Shown here in pieces: positions 8,319 through 17,078 of a stretch of DNA of 56,762 nucleotides (positions are counted from its first letter, which is position 1; each line of letters begins with the position of its first letter). This stretch comes from an uncultured Paraglaciecola sp. (GTDB lineage: Bacteria > Pseudomonadota > Gammaproteobacteria > Enterobacterales > Alteromonadaceae). The stretch spans positions 1 through 56,762 of the forward strand of contig CANMKA010000025.1 of the NCBI GenBank assembly GCA_947498355.1. The letters are read 5' to 3'. The notes beneath the pieces were generated by a model that had not been told where the DNA came from, did no database searches, and saw nothing but the letters and a program-made list of their open reading frames with translations. The position numbers and the translations under genes were made by a program.

Positions 8319-9467
8319 TTATCGGCCTTCCCCCTTAACCTTACGTAACACTAAACTACCAATAGAATAACCCGCGCCAAATGAGCACAACACACCATGC
8401 TCACCCATGGCCATATCTTTATGATGTAAATGAAACGCGATAATTGATCCAGCCGAGGCGGTATTGGCATATTCATCCAATACAATTGGCGCGTCTTCTT
8501 GACTAGGTACACGCTCCAGTAATTTGCGTGTAATGAAGATATTCATATTAATATTCGCCTGATGTAGCCACCAACGCTTGATGTTTGCAGGCAATAAGTT
8601 GTAACGCTTAATATGCGACTTAATATGTTCAACAGCCATAGGACACACATCCTTAAATACCTTGCGCCCTTCTTGATGAAATAGCTTATCGGCGGCAAAT
8701 GGATCACTATCGTTAGCTCGGCTTACATAACTAAAATTAGAGCGAATGTTTTTTGAGAAGTCTGTTTCGGCTTTTATTCCGAGGATCTCGAAAGCCTGCT
8801 TAGACGCTAAGTCATCAGTGTGCTCAGCCCCTTCTACCACTATAGCCGTGGCGACATCTCCAAAAATAAAGTGGCTATCACGATCACAATAGTTTAACTG
8901 GGGAGAAGTTAATTCTGGATTAATCACCAACACCCGTTTTGCACTGCCAGCTTTAATCATCTCATAGGCGCGGTGTAAGGCAAAGGTTGCCGCCGAACAA
9001 GCAACTAACATATCAAAGGCAAAGCCTTTAATACCAAGGGCAGCTTGTACTTCGATCGAAATAGCCGGATAAGCTCGTTGAGTATAAGAGCAAGCAATAA
9101 TCACTGCGTCTATGTCCTGAGCACTAAGACTCGCATCCTTAATAGCTTGTTTAGCCGCCGAAATGGCCATTTCGGCTTGATCTGATAAGTCCTCATCACT
9201 GCGCAGTGGAATTTGAGGTCGCATCCGACTGGGGTCTAAAATCCCTTCTTTGACGTAAACATAACGACTCTTAATACCTGATGCTTTTTCAATAAATTCA
9301 GCACTTGAGTAGGCTTTTTCTACTAATTTCCCTTGAGTAATTTCAGACTCATGCTGCTTGTTGTAGCTATCTGCATAGGTATTGTAAGCATTAACTAACT
9401 CGTCATTAGAAATGCTGTGCTCGGGTTTCCATAACCCAGAGCCACTAATAAAAACTGAGGTTGGCAT
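8319..9467 (-). CDS. Beta-ketoacyl-ACP synthase III-like enzyme (long KASIII)
   Basis: This 382-residue thiolase-fold condensing enzyme shows the complete KASIII triad: Cys157 in LVACSAATF, His302 in WWLHQANINMN and Asn335 in DEYANTASAGS. The C-terminal glycine-rich SFGAGYSIGS is also present. At 382 residues it is longer than house-keeping FabH (~317), with an insertion in the N-terminal third (HESEITQGKLVEKAY). It resembles the long FabH homologues of Pseudomonas (PA3286 type) and Shewanella, which can condense acyl-CoA with malonyl-ACP. It is probably an accessory route of fatty-acid initiation rather than the only FabH. It lies alone, downstream of an ECF sigma operon and upstream of prsK. 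Confidence 0.85.
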   Translation of the reverse strand: MPTSVFISGSGLWKPEHSISNDELVNAYNTYADSYNKQHESEITQGKLVEKAYSSAEFIEKASGIKSRYVYVKEGILDPSRMRPQIPLRSDEDLSDQAEMAISAAKQAIKDASLSAQDIDAVIIACSYTQRAYPAISIEVQAALGIKGFAFDMLVACSAATFALHRAYEMIKAGSAKRVLVINPELTSPQLNYCDRDSHFIFGDVATAIVVEGAEHTDDLASKQAFEILGIKAETDFSKNIRSNFSYVSRANDSDPFAADKLFHQEGRKVFKDVCPMAVEHIKSHIKRYNLLPANIKRWWLHQANINMNIFITRKLLERVPSQEDAPIVLDEYANTASAGSIIAFHLHHKDMAMGEHGVLCSFGAGYSIGSLVLRKVKGEGR

Positions 9468-9624
9468 CGCTTGCTCATTGCGTTGATGGACTGAGCGCTT
9501 TAGCTTACACCAATCCGCTTTGATATGTCGCCACTCATCATGCAGATTGTTACAAAACCAATATAAAAATTGGGTAATTAACCCAGTTCGTTAGGGTTAT
9601 TCCTTGCCCTTTACATAACGTAAA

Positions 9625-10572
9625 CTAGTGGATTTCTGCTCTATCCATCAGTTGAACTGATGTAATCTTATTGGCAACACAAGACAGAATATCTGCCTTA
9701 TTAAATACAAACACGCTGTTACCCTGCTTAGGAAGAGTATGCACAGAAGACAAACGAAAATCAGTTAATACAAACGATACGTACTTGTCATCGCTCAAAC
9801 TTTTGAGGCCAGCCCCATAAACGCAGAGCATATCGGCAACTGTGCTAGAAACCACTTTCACCGAGAGCGCCTGCTGTTGCTCATCTAGCACCAGCTGCTC
9901 TGCAATAATTTCATTACGCAAATTTTGTAACCTTTGAAGTTCATCTTCATTTTGCTTAATAGTCTCATTAAGCTGGGCTATCTGGTTATTTAGTTCGAGG
10001 GGAGTAGCAACCACCTCTTGAACCTTGTTAGGTGTGCTATCTTGTTCAAGAATTTGCTTATCTAAACCTTGTTTTAAAAGGCTTTTATCTTTTTTCAGCG
10101 CTCTGAGTTGTTTGTATAGGTTACCGATCTGCTCAACCGTTTTTAAATATTCTTGTTTTCGGGTATACAAAATAAGTGTGTAAGTATGCTGACTTTTTAT
10201 TGAAGAAGGCCTAACTGCTACATAAGAGCTCGTCCACTCACTTTTCCTTTTGGGATTTTTATTACCCCTTTTCACTAAAAATAACGCGCCTTGGTTAGGT
10301 AAAAAGTGACTAGATTGCAAAGCAAACTCTAGTGATGTATTTCGAGCATTCTGCTTAAGTGACGTTTCGAGTATTTCGGCCACTATCTCGATCTCTTGAT
10401 ACACTTGCTCCTCTGAATTTTCAGCCCTTGCATGACTCACCGCCAACAAGGCCAAGCTCAACAAAGCCCAAGTTAGGCCTTTGAGGTGCAGGGGTAAAAT
10501 GCCCATCAATAGAGCGACTTTTCTATGTAAACTTAAACAACACACAATATTCTGCCAAGACCAACTATTCAT
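9625..10572 (-). CDS. Exported coiled-coil protein, third gene of ECF sigma operon
   Basis: I do not recognise a family for this 315-residue protein. It has a long hydrophobic N-terminus ending in ALLAVSHARA (residues 41-50), suggesting a signal peptide or anchor. A basic domain (~90-130) follows, then a strong coiled coil (~140-225: IGNLYKQLRALKKDKSLLKQ, QIAQLNETIKQNEDELQRLQ), and a C-terminal globular part with two cysteines. It should act in the periplasm. Its ATG (10572) overlaps the end of the anti-sigma gene by 8 bases; an ATG at 10581 is also possible. Translational coupling suggests its product works with the anti-sigma factor, for example as a sensor or a target of the stress response. 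Confidence 0.7.
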   Translation of the reverse strand: MNSWSWQNIVCCLSLHRKVALLMGILPLHLKGLTWALLSLALLAVSHARAENSEEQVYQEIEIVAEILETSLKQNARNTSLEFALQSSHFLPNQGALFLVKRGNKNPKRKSEWTSSYVAVRPSSIKSQHTYTLILYTRKQEYLKTVEQIGNLYKQLRALKKDKSLLKQGLDKQILEQDSTPNKVQEVVATPLELNNQIAQLNETIKQNEDELQRLQNLRNEIIAEQLVLDEQQQALSVKVVSSTVADMLCVYGAGLKSLSDDKYVSFVLTDFRLSSVHTLPKQGNSVFVFNKADILSCVANKITSVQLMDRAEIH

Positions 10573-11233
10573 TATTACCATACGCTTGCTCTGATTGAGG
10601 ATAGTGCAAAAGCTCGTTCTGCATTTGATTAAACTGGCGAGCCAAAAATAGCTGATCTTCTTGGCGCTGTTGATCCACATATTTTAGCCATTCAGCAAAG
10701 TCTTCTCGGCGCTCTTGACGACTTTCTGCCAATAAAAACTCAGTACGCTTAGCCTGCATCTCGAGCTGTTGCTGTTTGATAGTCATGGCGTACTCTTCAA
10801 ACGCCTGAGTCTGAGCTTGTTTAAACACGGCTAACTTTTCGGCCACCAACTTATCTACGTCTGCTCGCTTTACGTACTGTGCATTGGGCCCTTCAATTAG
10901 AGAAGGTTGCATTGGGGTAAAGCCAACTAACACTACAACTAAAGCTAAAAACGACGTAGCCAGAGATACTGCTGGCAACCCCTGCCATTGCCACCATTTA
11001 GGTGGCTCTGCCCCCATGAAAGTCCCCTCAGCATTCCACTCAGGCACGTCTTGTTCGGCAAATACACTGGCATGAGAGGTCAACATACTGGCCGCCTCAA
11101 CCTGTTTCGCAAAGGCTTCTTGCCCCGCACATCTGCGTTCAAATTCAGCTCGCTGAGACGCAGACAATTGATCGTCTAACCACAACCCCAACAAGGTTTG
11201 GTCAGGCAATTGGCTTAACTGAAAACTATTCAT
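10565..11233 (-). CDS. Membrane-anchored anti-sigma factor (non-zinc type)
   Basis: The 222-residue protein has a cytoplasmic N-terminus with an anti-sigma-like start (LPDQTLLGLWLDDQLSASQRAEFERRC), one transmembrane segment (~86-107) and a periplasmic charged coiled coil (~120-215: VEKLAVFKQAQTQAFEEYAM-like heptads, glutamine-rich). There is no HxxxCxxC zinc motif; Cys35 is the only cysteine. This topology fits sequestering a sigma factor until a periplasmic event releases it. The start overlaps the sigma gene by 8 bases, and the stop overlaps the coiled-coil gene by 8 bases. The role is inferred from position and topology; the sequence identity is generic. Confidence 0.8.
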   Translation of the reverse strand: MNSFQLSQLPDQTLLGLWLDDQLSASQRAEFERRCAGQEAFAKQVEAASMLTSHASVFAEQDVPEWNAEGTFMGAEPPKWWQWQGLPAVSLATSFLALVVVLVGFTPMQPSLIEGPNAQYVKRADVDKLVAEKLAVFKQAQTQAFEEYAMTIKQQQLEMQAKRTEFLLAESRQERREDFAEWLKYVDQQRQEDQLFLARQFNQMQNELLHYPQSEQAYGNNE

Positions 11234-11768
11234 AATCTACCTCTAGTAATGGACGCATTTTACCTAATGCCGCATACAGGCGAGACTTAACCGTGTTGGT
11301 GGAGATCCCTGTTTGCTCGGCAATCTCTTCGAAAGTAAATTGCCCGAAAAATTTTTGTTCAACAATAAAACGCTGAGATATGGGTAAAGCTTGCATTGCG
11401 GCAATAACTTGCGCGCTTTGTTGGATATCATTGAGTTGCTCTGAGGGCCCATTACTCTCACAGTGTATGGGTGGCTCATCATCAATATTTTGCTCTGGTC
11501 GTTTACGCCGATAAAATTCGACACAACGAAAATGAGCAATGCGAAACAACCACCCCCTAAAACTCCCTTCATGACGATAGGACGATAAGCTCTTAAATAA
11601 AGAGATAAAGATTTCTTGCATAAGATCAGCCGCATCCTCGGTATTGCCTGTCATACGCAACCCGTAGTTATACACCTGTTTTTCATACTTTTTAATAAGT
11701 GCCAACCATGCTCGCTTATTTCCCTTTAGGGCGCGAGACACCAGTTGTGCGTCCGTTTTCTCAAACAA
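11226..11768 (-). CDS. ECF (group 4) RNA polymerase sigma factor
   Basis: This is a 180-residue RpoE-like sigma factor. Region 2 has LIKKYEKQVYNYGLRMTGNT then EDAADLMQEIFISLFKSL, with FRGWLFRIAHFRCVEFYRRKR. Region 4 has FTFEEIAEQTGISTNTVKSRLYAALGKM. The linker is short and there is no region 1.1 or 3. The start is a TTG at 11768 preceded by GGGAT; no in-frame ATG is available upstream before the family homology begins. A TTGAAACT stretch at about 11828-11838 (minus strand) could be an autoregulated -35, but this is weak. It is cotranscribed with its anti-sigma factor and a coiled-coil envelope protein. Confidence 0.9.
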   Translation of the reverse strand: MFEKTDAQLVSRALKGNKRAWLALIKKYEKQVYNYGLRMTGNTEDAADLMQEIFISLFKSLSSYRHEGSFRGWLFRIAHFRCVEFYRRKRPEQNIDDEPPIHCESNGPSEQLNDIQQSAQVIAAMQALPISQRFIVEQKFFGQFTFEEIAEQTGISTNTVKSRLYAALGKMRPLLEVDYE

Positions 11769-11840
11769 AAATATGTTATCCCAATCATGCTCTACAAAAG
11801 TAATCGAGCGGTTCTCTAAAAAAGTTTAGTTTCAACTACA

Positions 11841-11868
11841 AAAAAAAGCGCCAATCGGCGCTTTTTTT
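11841..11868. terminator. Bidirectional rho-independent terminator
   Basis: AAAAAAAGCGCC (11841-11852) pairs with GGCGCTTTTTTT (11857-11868), with A- and T-tracts on both sides. It ends the TonB2 operon (last gene stop at 11896, minus strand) and separates it from the ECF sigma promoter region. Confidence 0.9.
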
Positions 11869-11895
11869 AAAATACTAACTTACTAACAATAGTCA

Positions 11896-13227
11896 TTAAC
11901 CACCGATTGACGCATAAGCTTGGCTTTGTTGCTTTTCACCTTCGACAAATTTACTCCACTGAGATGCCATTTTTCGGGTTTTGTCATAGCTTTGCGCTTT
12001 AGCCAACTGATTTAACGCGTCGTTGTAATCACCCGCATTAAACTTAGCCATGCCTATTACTAAATACGCTTGGCCCTCGTTGCGCAAGCTGCCCTTTTCG
12101 ATGGCGCGTTCCGATGCCTCTATTGCTTCTTGCCACTTATCCATATTCAAATACATTTCACCTAGCTGCGCAAACAACTCACCCGAATCAGATAACTTAG
12201 CCGCAGCCAACATCACAGGCACGGCTTTTTCTGATTCTTTAGCAAAATTTAATGACTGCGCCAAAAAGGTTAAATTACGCTCGTCTTCTTTTAGCTTACC
12301 TTCCTCAATGGCTTTTTCCATGAGCAAAGCGGCTTTATAAGGCATTTGATGATAGTAATAAAGCTGGGCTAAATTGAACATGTCAGAACCTGTCATGATA
12401 AAGTCTTTTTGCTCAGCAATTTCCATAATCGCTAGCTGCTTTTCTTCTTGTTCAAGTTCTCCATACATACCTGCTAACTGGATCCAATACTTAGGCGCTT
12501 CAAATTGTTTAATCAGCTTTAGTAGCACGTTTTTAACTTGCTCTGGTTGCTTCAGCTCGTAATACACTGCACGCTGTAACACATACCACTGCTCTTCAAC
12601 TTGAAAACCTAAATCATTGGTTTCGACCTGTAAGATCGCCGCGTTAATATATTTAGAGGCCGCGTTATAATCCTGCTTTTGATACATAGCTTGGGCTTTA
12701 AGCACCAGATTTTTAGCTGGAATTTCTTTATTTGGGTACAAGCCAAGCTGTATCTCTTCCCACTTTTCTATGAAGTGAATGGTCTTATCGTAATTCCCTC
12801 GCACCATATGCAATTGAGCCAAACTGAACAAAGTCGCTTGCTCAAAGGTTTCTGGGATGGGTTGTTGCTTAACCACAGTTTCAAAGGCTTCAATAGCTTG
12901 ATCGAAATTTTCCATTTCGTAATGAATAAAGCCATAAAAGTTGTACATCATGGCTAATTCGTAGCTATTCATAGAAGACGCTTTACCCTTGACTGTGTCT
13001 AACACGTCAAATGCTTCAGCTTGCTTGCCGTCATCGGCTAGCGCCTGAGCTCGTGACAGTTGGTCATACACCTTAGAACGAAGCGTCGGTACTCGCTTGG
13101 TCTTTCTTTCTGTTTGAGGTTCGTTTGCATTAGCTTGAATAGGCATAGTGACCAGCGTAACCAACACACAAAGTGCGGCAGCGGTTAGGCCTTTGAAATT
13201 GACCTGCGTCAACGGATTATATTTCAT
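11896..13227 (-). CDS. TonB2-operon periplasmic TPR protein
   Basis: The 443-residue protein has a signal-peptide-like N-terminus (to about ANA, residue 34). It is made almost wholly of tetratricopeptide repeats (YNFYGFIHYEMENFDQAIEA, LAQLYYYHQMPYKAALLMEK, AQLGEMYLNMDKWQEAIEAS, LVIGMAKFNAGDYNDALNQL). It matches the TPR proteins that close TonB2 operons in Vibrio, Shewanella and Alteromonas, which help the system work with some receptors. ATG 13227 is chosen because GGAGGGT lies just upstream; a longer frame to 13290 overlaps tonB and has no good site. It is 4 bp downstream of tonB and last before the terminator. Confidence 0.88.
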   Translation of the reverse strand: MKYNPLTQVNFKGLTAAALCVLVTLVTMPIQANANEPQTERKTKRVPTLRSKVYDQLSRAQALADDGKQAEAFDVLDTVKGKASSMNSYELAMMYNFYGFIHYEMENFDQAIEAFETVVKQQPIPETFEQATLFSLAQLHMVRGNYDKTIHFIEKWEEIQLGLYPNKEIPAKNLVLKAQAMYQKQDYNAASKYINAAILQVETNDLGFQVEEQWYVLQRAVYYELKQPEQVKNVLLKLIKQFEAPKYWIQLAGMYGELEQEEKQLAIMEIAEQKDFIMTGSDMFNLAQLYYYHQMPYKAALLMEKAIEEGKLKEDERNLTFLAQSLNFAKESEKAVPVMLAAAKLSDSGELFAQLGEMYLNMDKWQEAIEASERAIEKGSLRNEGQAYLVIGMAKFNAGDYNDALNQLAKAQSYDKTRKMASQWSKFVEGEKQQSQAYASIGG

Positions 13228-13231
13228 AGTC

Positions 13232-13852
13232 TTACCCTCCAATTTCAAATGTAACGCGAACTTCAACACCCGAGACTTCCATTGGCTCACCGTTAACTAC
13301 CCTAGGTTTGTACTTATATTTGAGAGTAGCATCCAAAGCTGCTTGCTCAAAAATGCCTTTGGGTGAAGCATTGATCACTTTAGGATTACTTACAGAACCC
13401 AGCTTAGTCACAGTAAACTCTACGTCCACATAGCCCTCTATTCCGCGCTGAAGTGCGCGCCTTGGGTATACCGCCGCAACACGTACGATAGGTAAAAACT
13501 CACCATCGCCAGAATCTAACGCCAATCCACCGTCAAGGGCAACATCGGCGGCTATGTCAGCACCAAAGTCTAAACCGCTAGCACTCGGATCTGGACTAGG
13601 CGAGTCCATTTGAGGCTGGGCCAAAGGCGGGGGTGGTTCTTTCGGCTTAGGTGGCTTTTTAGGTTTACGATCTTTCTTTTGTACGGCTTCTTCTTTTTTC
13701 ACCCGAACGAAGTCGAGGACGCTGCCTTTAGGCGCATCAGTTAATGCACTGCCACCGCTTTGAATCAAAGACTGCATTAAAAAGAACAATCCTAACGTCA
13801 CAGCCCCGGCTAATAACAGGGCAATGACCAATCTAGATATAGTCTGAGGCAT
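13232..13852 (-). CDS. tonB2: TonB protein, TonB2 type
   Basis: The 206-residue protein transmits proton-motive energy from ExbB/ExbD to outer-membrane receptors. It has an N-terminal membrane anchor (~7-27), a Lys/Pro-rich periplasmic linker (~56-80: KKDRKPKKPPKPKEPPPP), and a C-terminal TonB domain (~120-206: YPRRALQRGIEGYVDVEFTV, GIFEQAALDATLKYKYKPRV, VRVTFEIGG). The short linker and lack of a long proline arm fit the TonB2 group. It lies between exbD (8 bp away) and the TPR gene (4 bp away). The operon is led by a triple Pho-box-like array, so its use may be for phosphorus-related receptors. Confidence 0.93.
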   Translation of the reverse strand: MPQTISRLVIALLLAGAVTLGLFFLMQSLIQSGGSALTDAPKGSVLDFVRVKKEEAVQKKDRKPKKPPKPKEPPPPLAQPQMDSPSPDPSASGLDFGADIAADVALDGGLALDSGDGEFLPIVRVAAVYPRRALQRGIEGYVDVEFTVTKLGSVSNPKVINASPKGIFEQAALDATLKYKYKPRVVNGEPMEVSGVEVRVTFEIGG

Positions 13853-13860
13853 AAAGCGAC

Positions 13861-14268
13861 CTACGGCTCCTGAGCAGCAATTGAGACGTCTAATATGCCC
13901 GCAGCACGCGACGCGTCCATCACTTTAATCAACACGTCTGTGGTAGCTTTTTTATCAGCCTGAATAACCACTGTACCTTGCGGGTTTTCAGCGTAAAGAC
14001 GTTCGATGTTGGCCTGTACTGCGCGCACATCGACTTTACGTTTGTTGATCCAAATTTCGCCCTTATCACTGATCGCAACCAAGATATTTGCTCGGTCTTT
14101 TTTAACGGCAGTTGCGGCTTCTGGACGGTTGACATCAATACCCGCTTCTTTCACGAAAGACGCAGTTACAATAAAGAAGATAAGCATGATAAAAACCACG
14201 TCTAGCATAGGGGTCATATCGATTGCTGCTTCTTCATCGTCCATCATGTTTTGAAAATGCTGTTTCAT
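13861..14268 (-). CDS. exbD2: ExbD-type proton channel subunit
   Basis: The 135-residue ExbD/TolR family protein has a short cytoplasmic start, one transmembrane helix (MLDVVFIMLIFFIVTASF) with the essential Asp in MLDVVF, and a periplasmic domain (KKDRANILVAISDKGEIWIN, VVIQADKKATTDVLIKVMDA). With ExbB it forms the proton-driven motor that energises TonB. It lies between exbB and tonB in the same operon, with standard order and close spacing. Confidence 0.93.
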   Translation of the reverse strand: MKQHFQNMMDDEEAAIDMTPMLDVVFIMLIFFIVTASFVKEAGIDVNRPEAATAVKKDRANILVAISDKGEIWINKRKVDVRAVQANIERLYAENPQGTVVIQADKKATTDVLIKVMDASRAAGILDVSIAAQEP

Positions 14269-14308
14269 AGTGTTCTCTTATTCGTTTCTTAATTGCGAGT
14301 GATAGACA

Positions 14309-14833
14309 CTAAATGTGTCTATCCATCATCAGGGCGTCTTCTAGTTTTGCGCGCTCTGACTTAGTTGTTCGTGATAACCAGCTTGAAGCAAATACGCCAG
14401 ATAGTGCGCCAACCATACCCGCCATAGTCGGGATAGTAGCCTTAGATACACCAGAGGCCATTGACCGAGCATTGCCCGAACCAGATATTGCCATCACGTC
14501 AAAGACTTCAATCATGCCTGTTACTGTCCCCATCAGACCAAGTAACGGGCACAAAGCAACCAGTGATTGAATAATCGGAATGCCGGCACCTAAGCGTAGC
14601 GACACCCGTGAAATCATGGCTTGACGAATTTGTTCAGCGTTCCAAGAACGTCTGTCTTCACGTGCTTGCCATTTTTTAATGATGGCTTTTTTGTATTGTT
14701 TGTGAGTAACAAACACATACATAGCTCGCTCTAAGATCATCAACCACATCACAAAAATTAGCGCGCCGATGACGAGCAATACTTGCCCGCCTGATTCGGT
14801 AAAATCGCGAATGGTTTCTAGAAATTCAATCAT
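14309..14833 (-). CDS. exbB2: ExbB-type proton channel subunit (short TonB2 form)
   Basis: The 174-residue MotA/TolQ/ExbB family protein has three membrane segments: an N-terminal one (GGQVLLVIGALIFVMWLMIL) and the conserved pair IIQSLVALCPLLGLMGTVTGMIEVFDVM and KATIPTMAGMVGALSGVFAS. It lacks the N-terminal extension of canonical ExbB, as TonB2-system ExbB proteins do. It sits 8 bp downstream of ttpC, a longer member of the same family, and upstream of exbD. It forms the stator ring with ExbD. Confidence 0.92.
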   Translation of the reverse strand: MIEFLETIRDFTESGGQVLLVIGALIFVMWLMILERAMYVFVTHKQYKKAIIKKWQAREDRRSWNAEQIRQAMISRVSLRLGAGIPIIQSLVALCPLLGLMGTVTGMIEVFDVMAISGSGNARSMASGVSKATIPTMAGMVGALSGVFASSWLSRTTKSERAKLEDALMMDRHI

Positions 14834-14841
14834 GATGACGC

Positions 14842-16224
14842 TTACGCTTTCTTGCCAGAGTTTTGAGCTTCAGCACGCTCTGCAATTACACCAGCCGCTT
14901 GTTCTTGCAAGATATACACTATGTTCTTGCTGCGAGTGTTAAGCATGGCGTAAAGTAGCGTCATTGGAATAGCCACAACTAGACCGAGTACAGTGGTAAC
15001 CAATGCAGTTGAAATACCCCCTGCCATCAATTTAGGGTCGCCAGTACCAAATAGGGTAATCGCTTGGAAGGTATTGATCATGCCCGATACCGTACCCAAA
15101 AGACCCATTAGCGGTGCAACAACCGACATAACCTTAATTATTTGCAAGAAGCGGCCTAACTTAGGCACTTCGCCCAAAATAGCCTCGGTTAAATGTAGCT
15201 CTAGGGCTTCGGTGTCTGCGTCTGGGTATTCGTCACGAGCTCGCATTACACGGCCTAGGGCATTGTTCTTTTTAAAGGTTTTAGACTTAAGCTGACGTTT
15301 AACTTTTGCGCCTTCTATGCCCAGTACAATAAAGCGCCAAATTGCGATGATAAGACCTACCGCACCCACAGCTAAGATGATATAGCCCACAGTTCCACCT
15401 TGCTCAACACGCTCTTTCAAACTTGGCGCTTGAACCAAAAGCTTAAGAATAGAACCGCCTGTTGGATCTAAACCAAACTGAACTAACTCACCCGAAGATT
15501 GTTCTAAATCTGTGATTGTATTACCAAAGCGCGGAGCAGGTTGACGAATTAACTCAGCAACCGAACCAGTTGTGCCATTGTAATCTAGGTATTTTCCGTC
15601 AGCAGCTAACGCAAAAGGCCCAACACGTAACACGTCTTTGTTTACCTTGTTGCCACCAGCTTCAATAACAGGGGTATTGAATAAAGTAACTTTGCCAGAC
15701 TCAGTCATCTCACGCTGCATTTCAAACCAAACGCGCTCAATTTCCGCTATAGATGCTAGTTTAGAGCTAGCGCCCATTGATTGAGCAAGGTCATCTAAAA
15801 ACTCCGCTCGGCCAGTAATTTGTGCAGAAATAATAGAGTTTTGAAACTTACTTTTAGTGTCGCCAGCGACTTGCTGAAGTACACCAAACAACTCTTTTAA
15901 CGAGCCTAAACGTTTATTCATGGCTTCATTTAAATCTGCCAATTTAAATTCGTTTTCTTCAAAGCGTGTTTCTAGTTGCTCAGACAATTTTAATGCATTG
16001 TCACGTTCTGCTGTCGCTTGACGCAACATTGCGTCTTGTTCAGCACGTTTTTGAGCAAACTCTTTTTCGCGCGCTACGTTTTGTTGATTTTGCGCGAATT
16101 TACCTTGCTCTAGCTGTTGTAAAAGTGCGTCTAAATCTAAGGCTTTATCATCGTTTGCCTGAACAGCGGTTGCCATAAAACCCACAGCAAACAAGGTAAC
16201 AATTTTTTTAGTCAATAATTTCAT
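14842..16224 (-). CDS. ttpC: TtpC-like MotA/TolQ/ExbB protein of the TonB2 system
   Basis: The 460-residue protein has a signal peptide (to VQA, residue 23), then a long periplasmic coiled coil (~28-110: LDALLQQLEQGKFAQNQQN, then AEQDAMLRQATAERDNALKL). A mixed domain follows, then a membrane segment (~275-300, VGYIILAVGAVGLIIAIW), then a MotA/ExbB channel domain (VVAPLMGLLGTVSGMINTFQAI, ISTALVTTVLGLVVAIPMTL). This is the layout of TtpC, a component required with TonB2-ExbB2-ExbD2 in Vibrio. It is the second gene of the operon, 13 bp after the DUF3450 gene. The coiled coil probably spans towards the outer membrane. Confidence 0.9.
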   Translation of the reverse strand: MKLLTKKIVTLFAVGFMATAVQANDDKALDLDALLQQLEQGKFAQNQQNVAREKEFAQKRAEQDAMLRQATAERDNALKLSEQLETRFEENEFKLADLNEAMNKRLGSLKELFGVLQQVAGDTKSKFQNSIISAQITGRAEFLDDLAQSMGASSKLASIAEIERVWFEMQREMTESGKVTLFNTPVIEAGGNKVNKDVLRVGPFALAADGKYLDYNGTTGSVAELIRQPAPRFGNTITDLEQSSGELVQFGLDPTGGSILKLLVQAPSLKERVEQGGTVGYIILAVGAVGLIIAIWRFIVLGIEGAKVKRQLKSKTFKKNNALGRVMRARDEYPDADTEALELHLTEAILGEVPKLGRFLQIIKVMSVVAPLMGLLGTVSGMINTFQAITLFGTGDPKLMAGGISTALVTTVLGLVVAIPMTLLYAMLNTRSKNIVYILQEQAAGVIAERAEAQNSGKKA

Positions 16225-16237
16225 TTCGGTTAAGTCC

Positions 16238-17008
16238 TTAGTCCGTCAACGCAACGGGTAACATCAAAAGATCAGGCGCTAGCTGCTTTTTAGCCATACG
16301 CAACCCTTTGGTGACTTGCGTGCGGTAGCTAGAAGGAAGTGCTTCCCACTTTCCTGATTTTTTATTCCACGAGCCTTGTAAGCTGGCATCACGTGTTTGG
16401 TAAATTAACGCTGTGCGGCCTACGCGCAAGAAATCGACATCACGCTCTTGCCCATCAATAATATGTAGACCGCTGTAGGCCTCTAGGGTACGACCGTAAT
16501 CCATTTCAACTTGGTACGCTTCCATTACCCGGCGAAACTTCTCAGAAGGCGCAATATCGGCACGGTCCATCATAGACTTAAGTTCATCAATACGCTTGGC
16601 ACGCTCTTTAGGTAAAAAAGGCACATCTAACGCGACAAACTGCTCTAAGCCAGTAATCATACGCATCATCAAAGGTGTGATTTGGCGCTCTATTACACTT
16701 ACTTCGTCTATCGCTGCGTTTAAATCAGCCATTTCTTGTAACTGACTGTCTATCTGCTTATTTAACTGGCCATTGTAGACATCCAAACCCGCAGTTTCTT
16801 TGTTCAAGGTTTTGAACTTTTGCAGTTTGTTATCAATTTGGTCGGTAATATTATTGATAGTTTGTTGAGATTGCGCCGCTGATTGATTGATTTCAGTTGC
16901 TTTTTTCACGGCTGGTTTAAGGAAGGCTTCTTCCTCTTGAGCCATACTCGTTGTCGAGGCAGCAAACACAGTAATCAGTGCTGCAGATAACGTAGTCAGT
17001 CGATTCAT
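16238..17008 (-). CDS. DUF3450 periplasmic protein, first gene of TonB2 operon
   Basis: The 256-residue protein has a signal peptide (cleavage near SMA, residue 23), an N-terminal coiled coil (~35-110, rich in Q/N: AQSQQTINNITDQIDNKLQK) and the conserved DUF3450 body (RQITPLMMRMITGLEQFVAL, DVPFLPKERAKRIDELKSMM, FRRVMEAYQVEMDYGRTLEA, VDFLRVGRTALIYQT). The family is almost always encoded ahead of TtpC-ExbB-ExbD-TonB in marine gammaproteobacteria; its molecular role is not settled. The Pho-box-like promoter array lies 70-99 bp upstream of its ATG. Confidence 0.88.
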   Translation of the reverse strand: MNRLTTLSAALITVFAASTTSMAQEEEAFLKPAVKKATEINQSAAQSQQTINNITDQIDNKLQKFKTLNKETAGLDVYNGQLNKQIDSQLQEMADLNAAIDEVSVIERQITPLMMRMITGLEQFVALDVPFLPKERAKRIDELKSMMDRADIAPSEKFRRVMEAYQVEMDYGRTLEAYSGLHIIDGQERDVDFLRVGRTALIYQTRDASLQGSWNKKSGKWEALPSSYRTQVTKGLRMAKKQLAPDLLMLPVALTD

Positions 17009-17078
17009 GCTAAAAACCCTAAATTGTTACCAATATTTTATTGATAATTCTAAACTGCGGGGAGGATAAGCACTAAAT

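Noticed and set aside
11896..13290. TPR protein start at 13290
   Set aside because: The frame overlaps tonB; GGAGGGT places the start at 13227.
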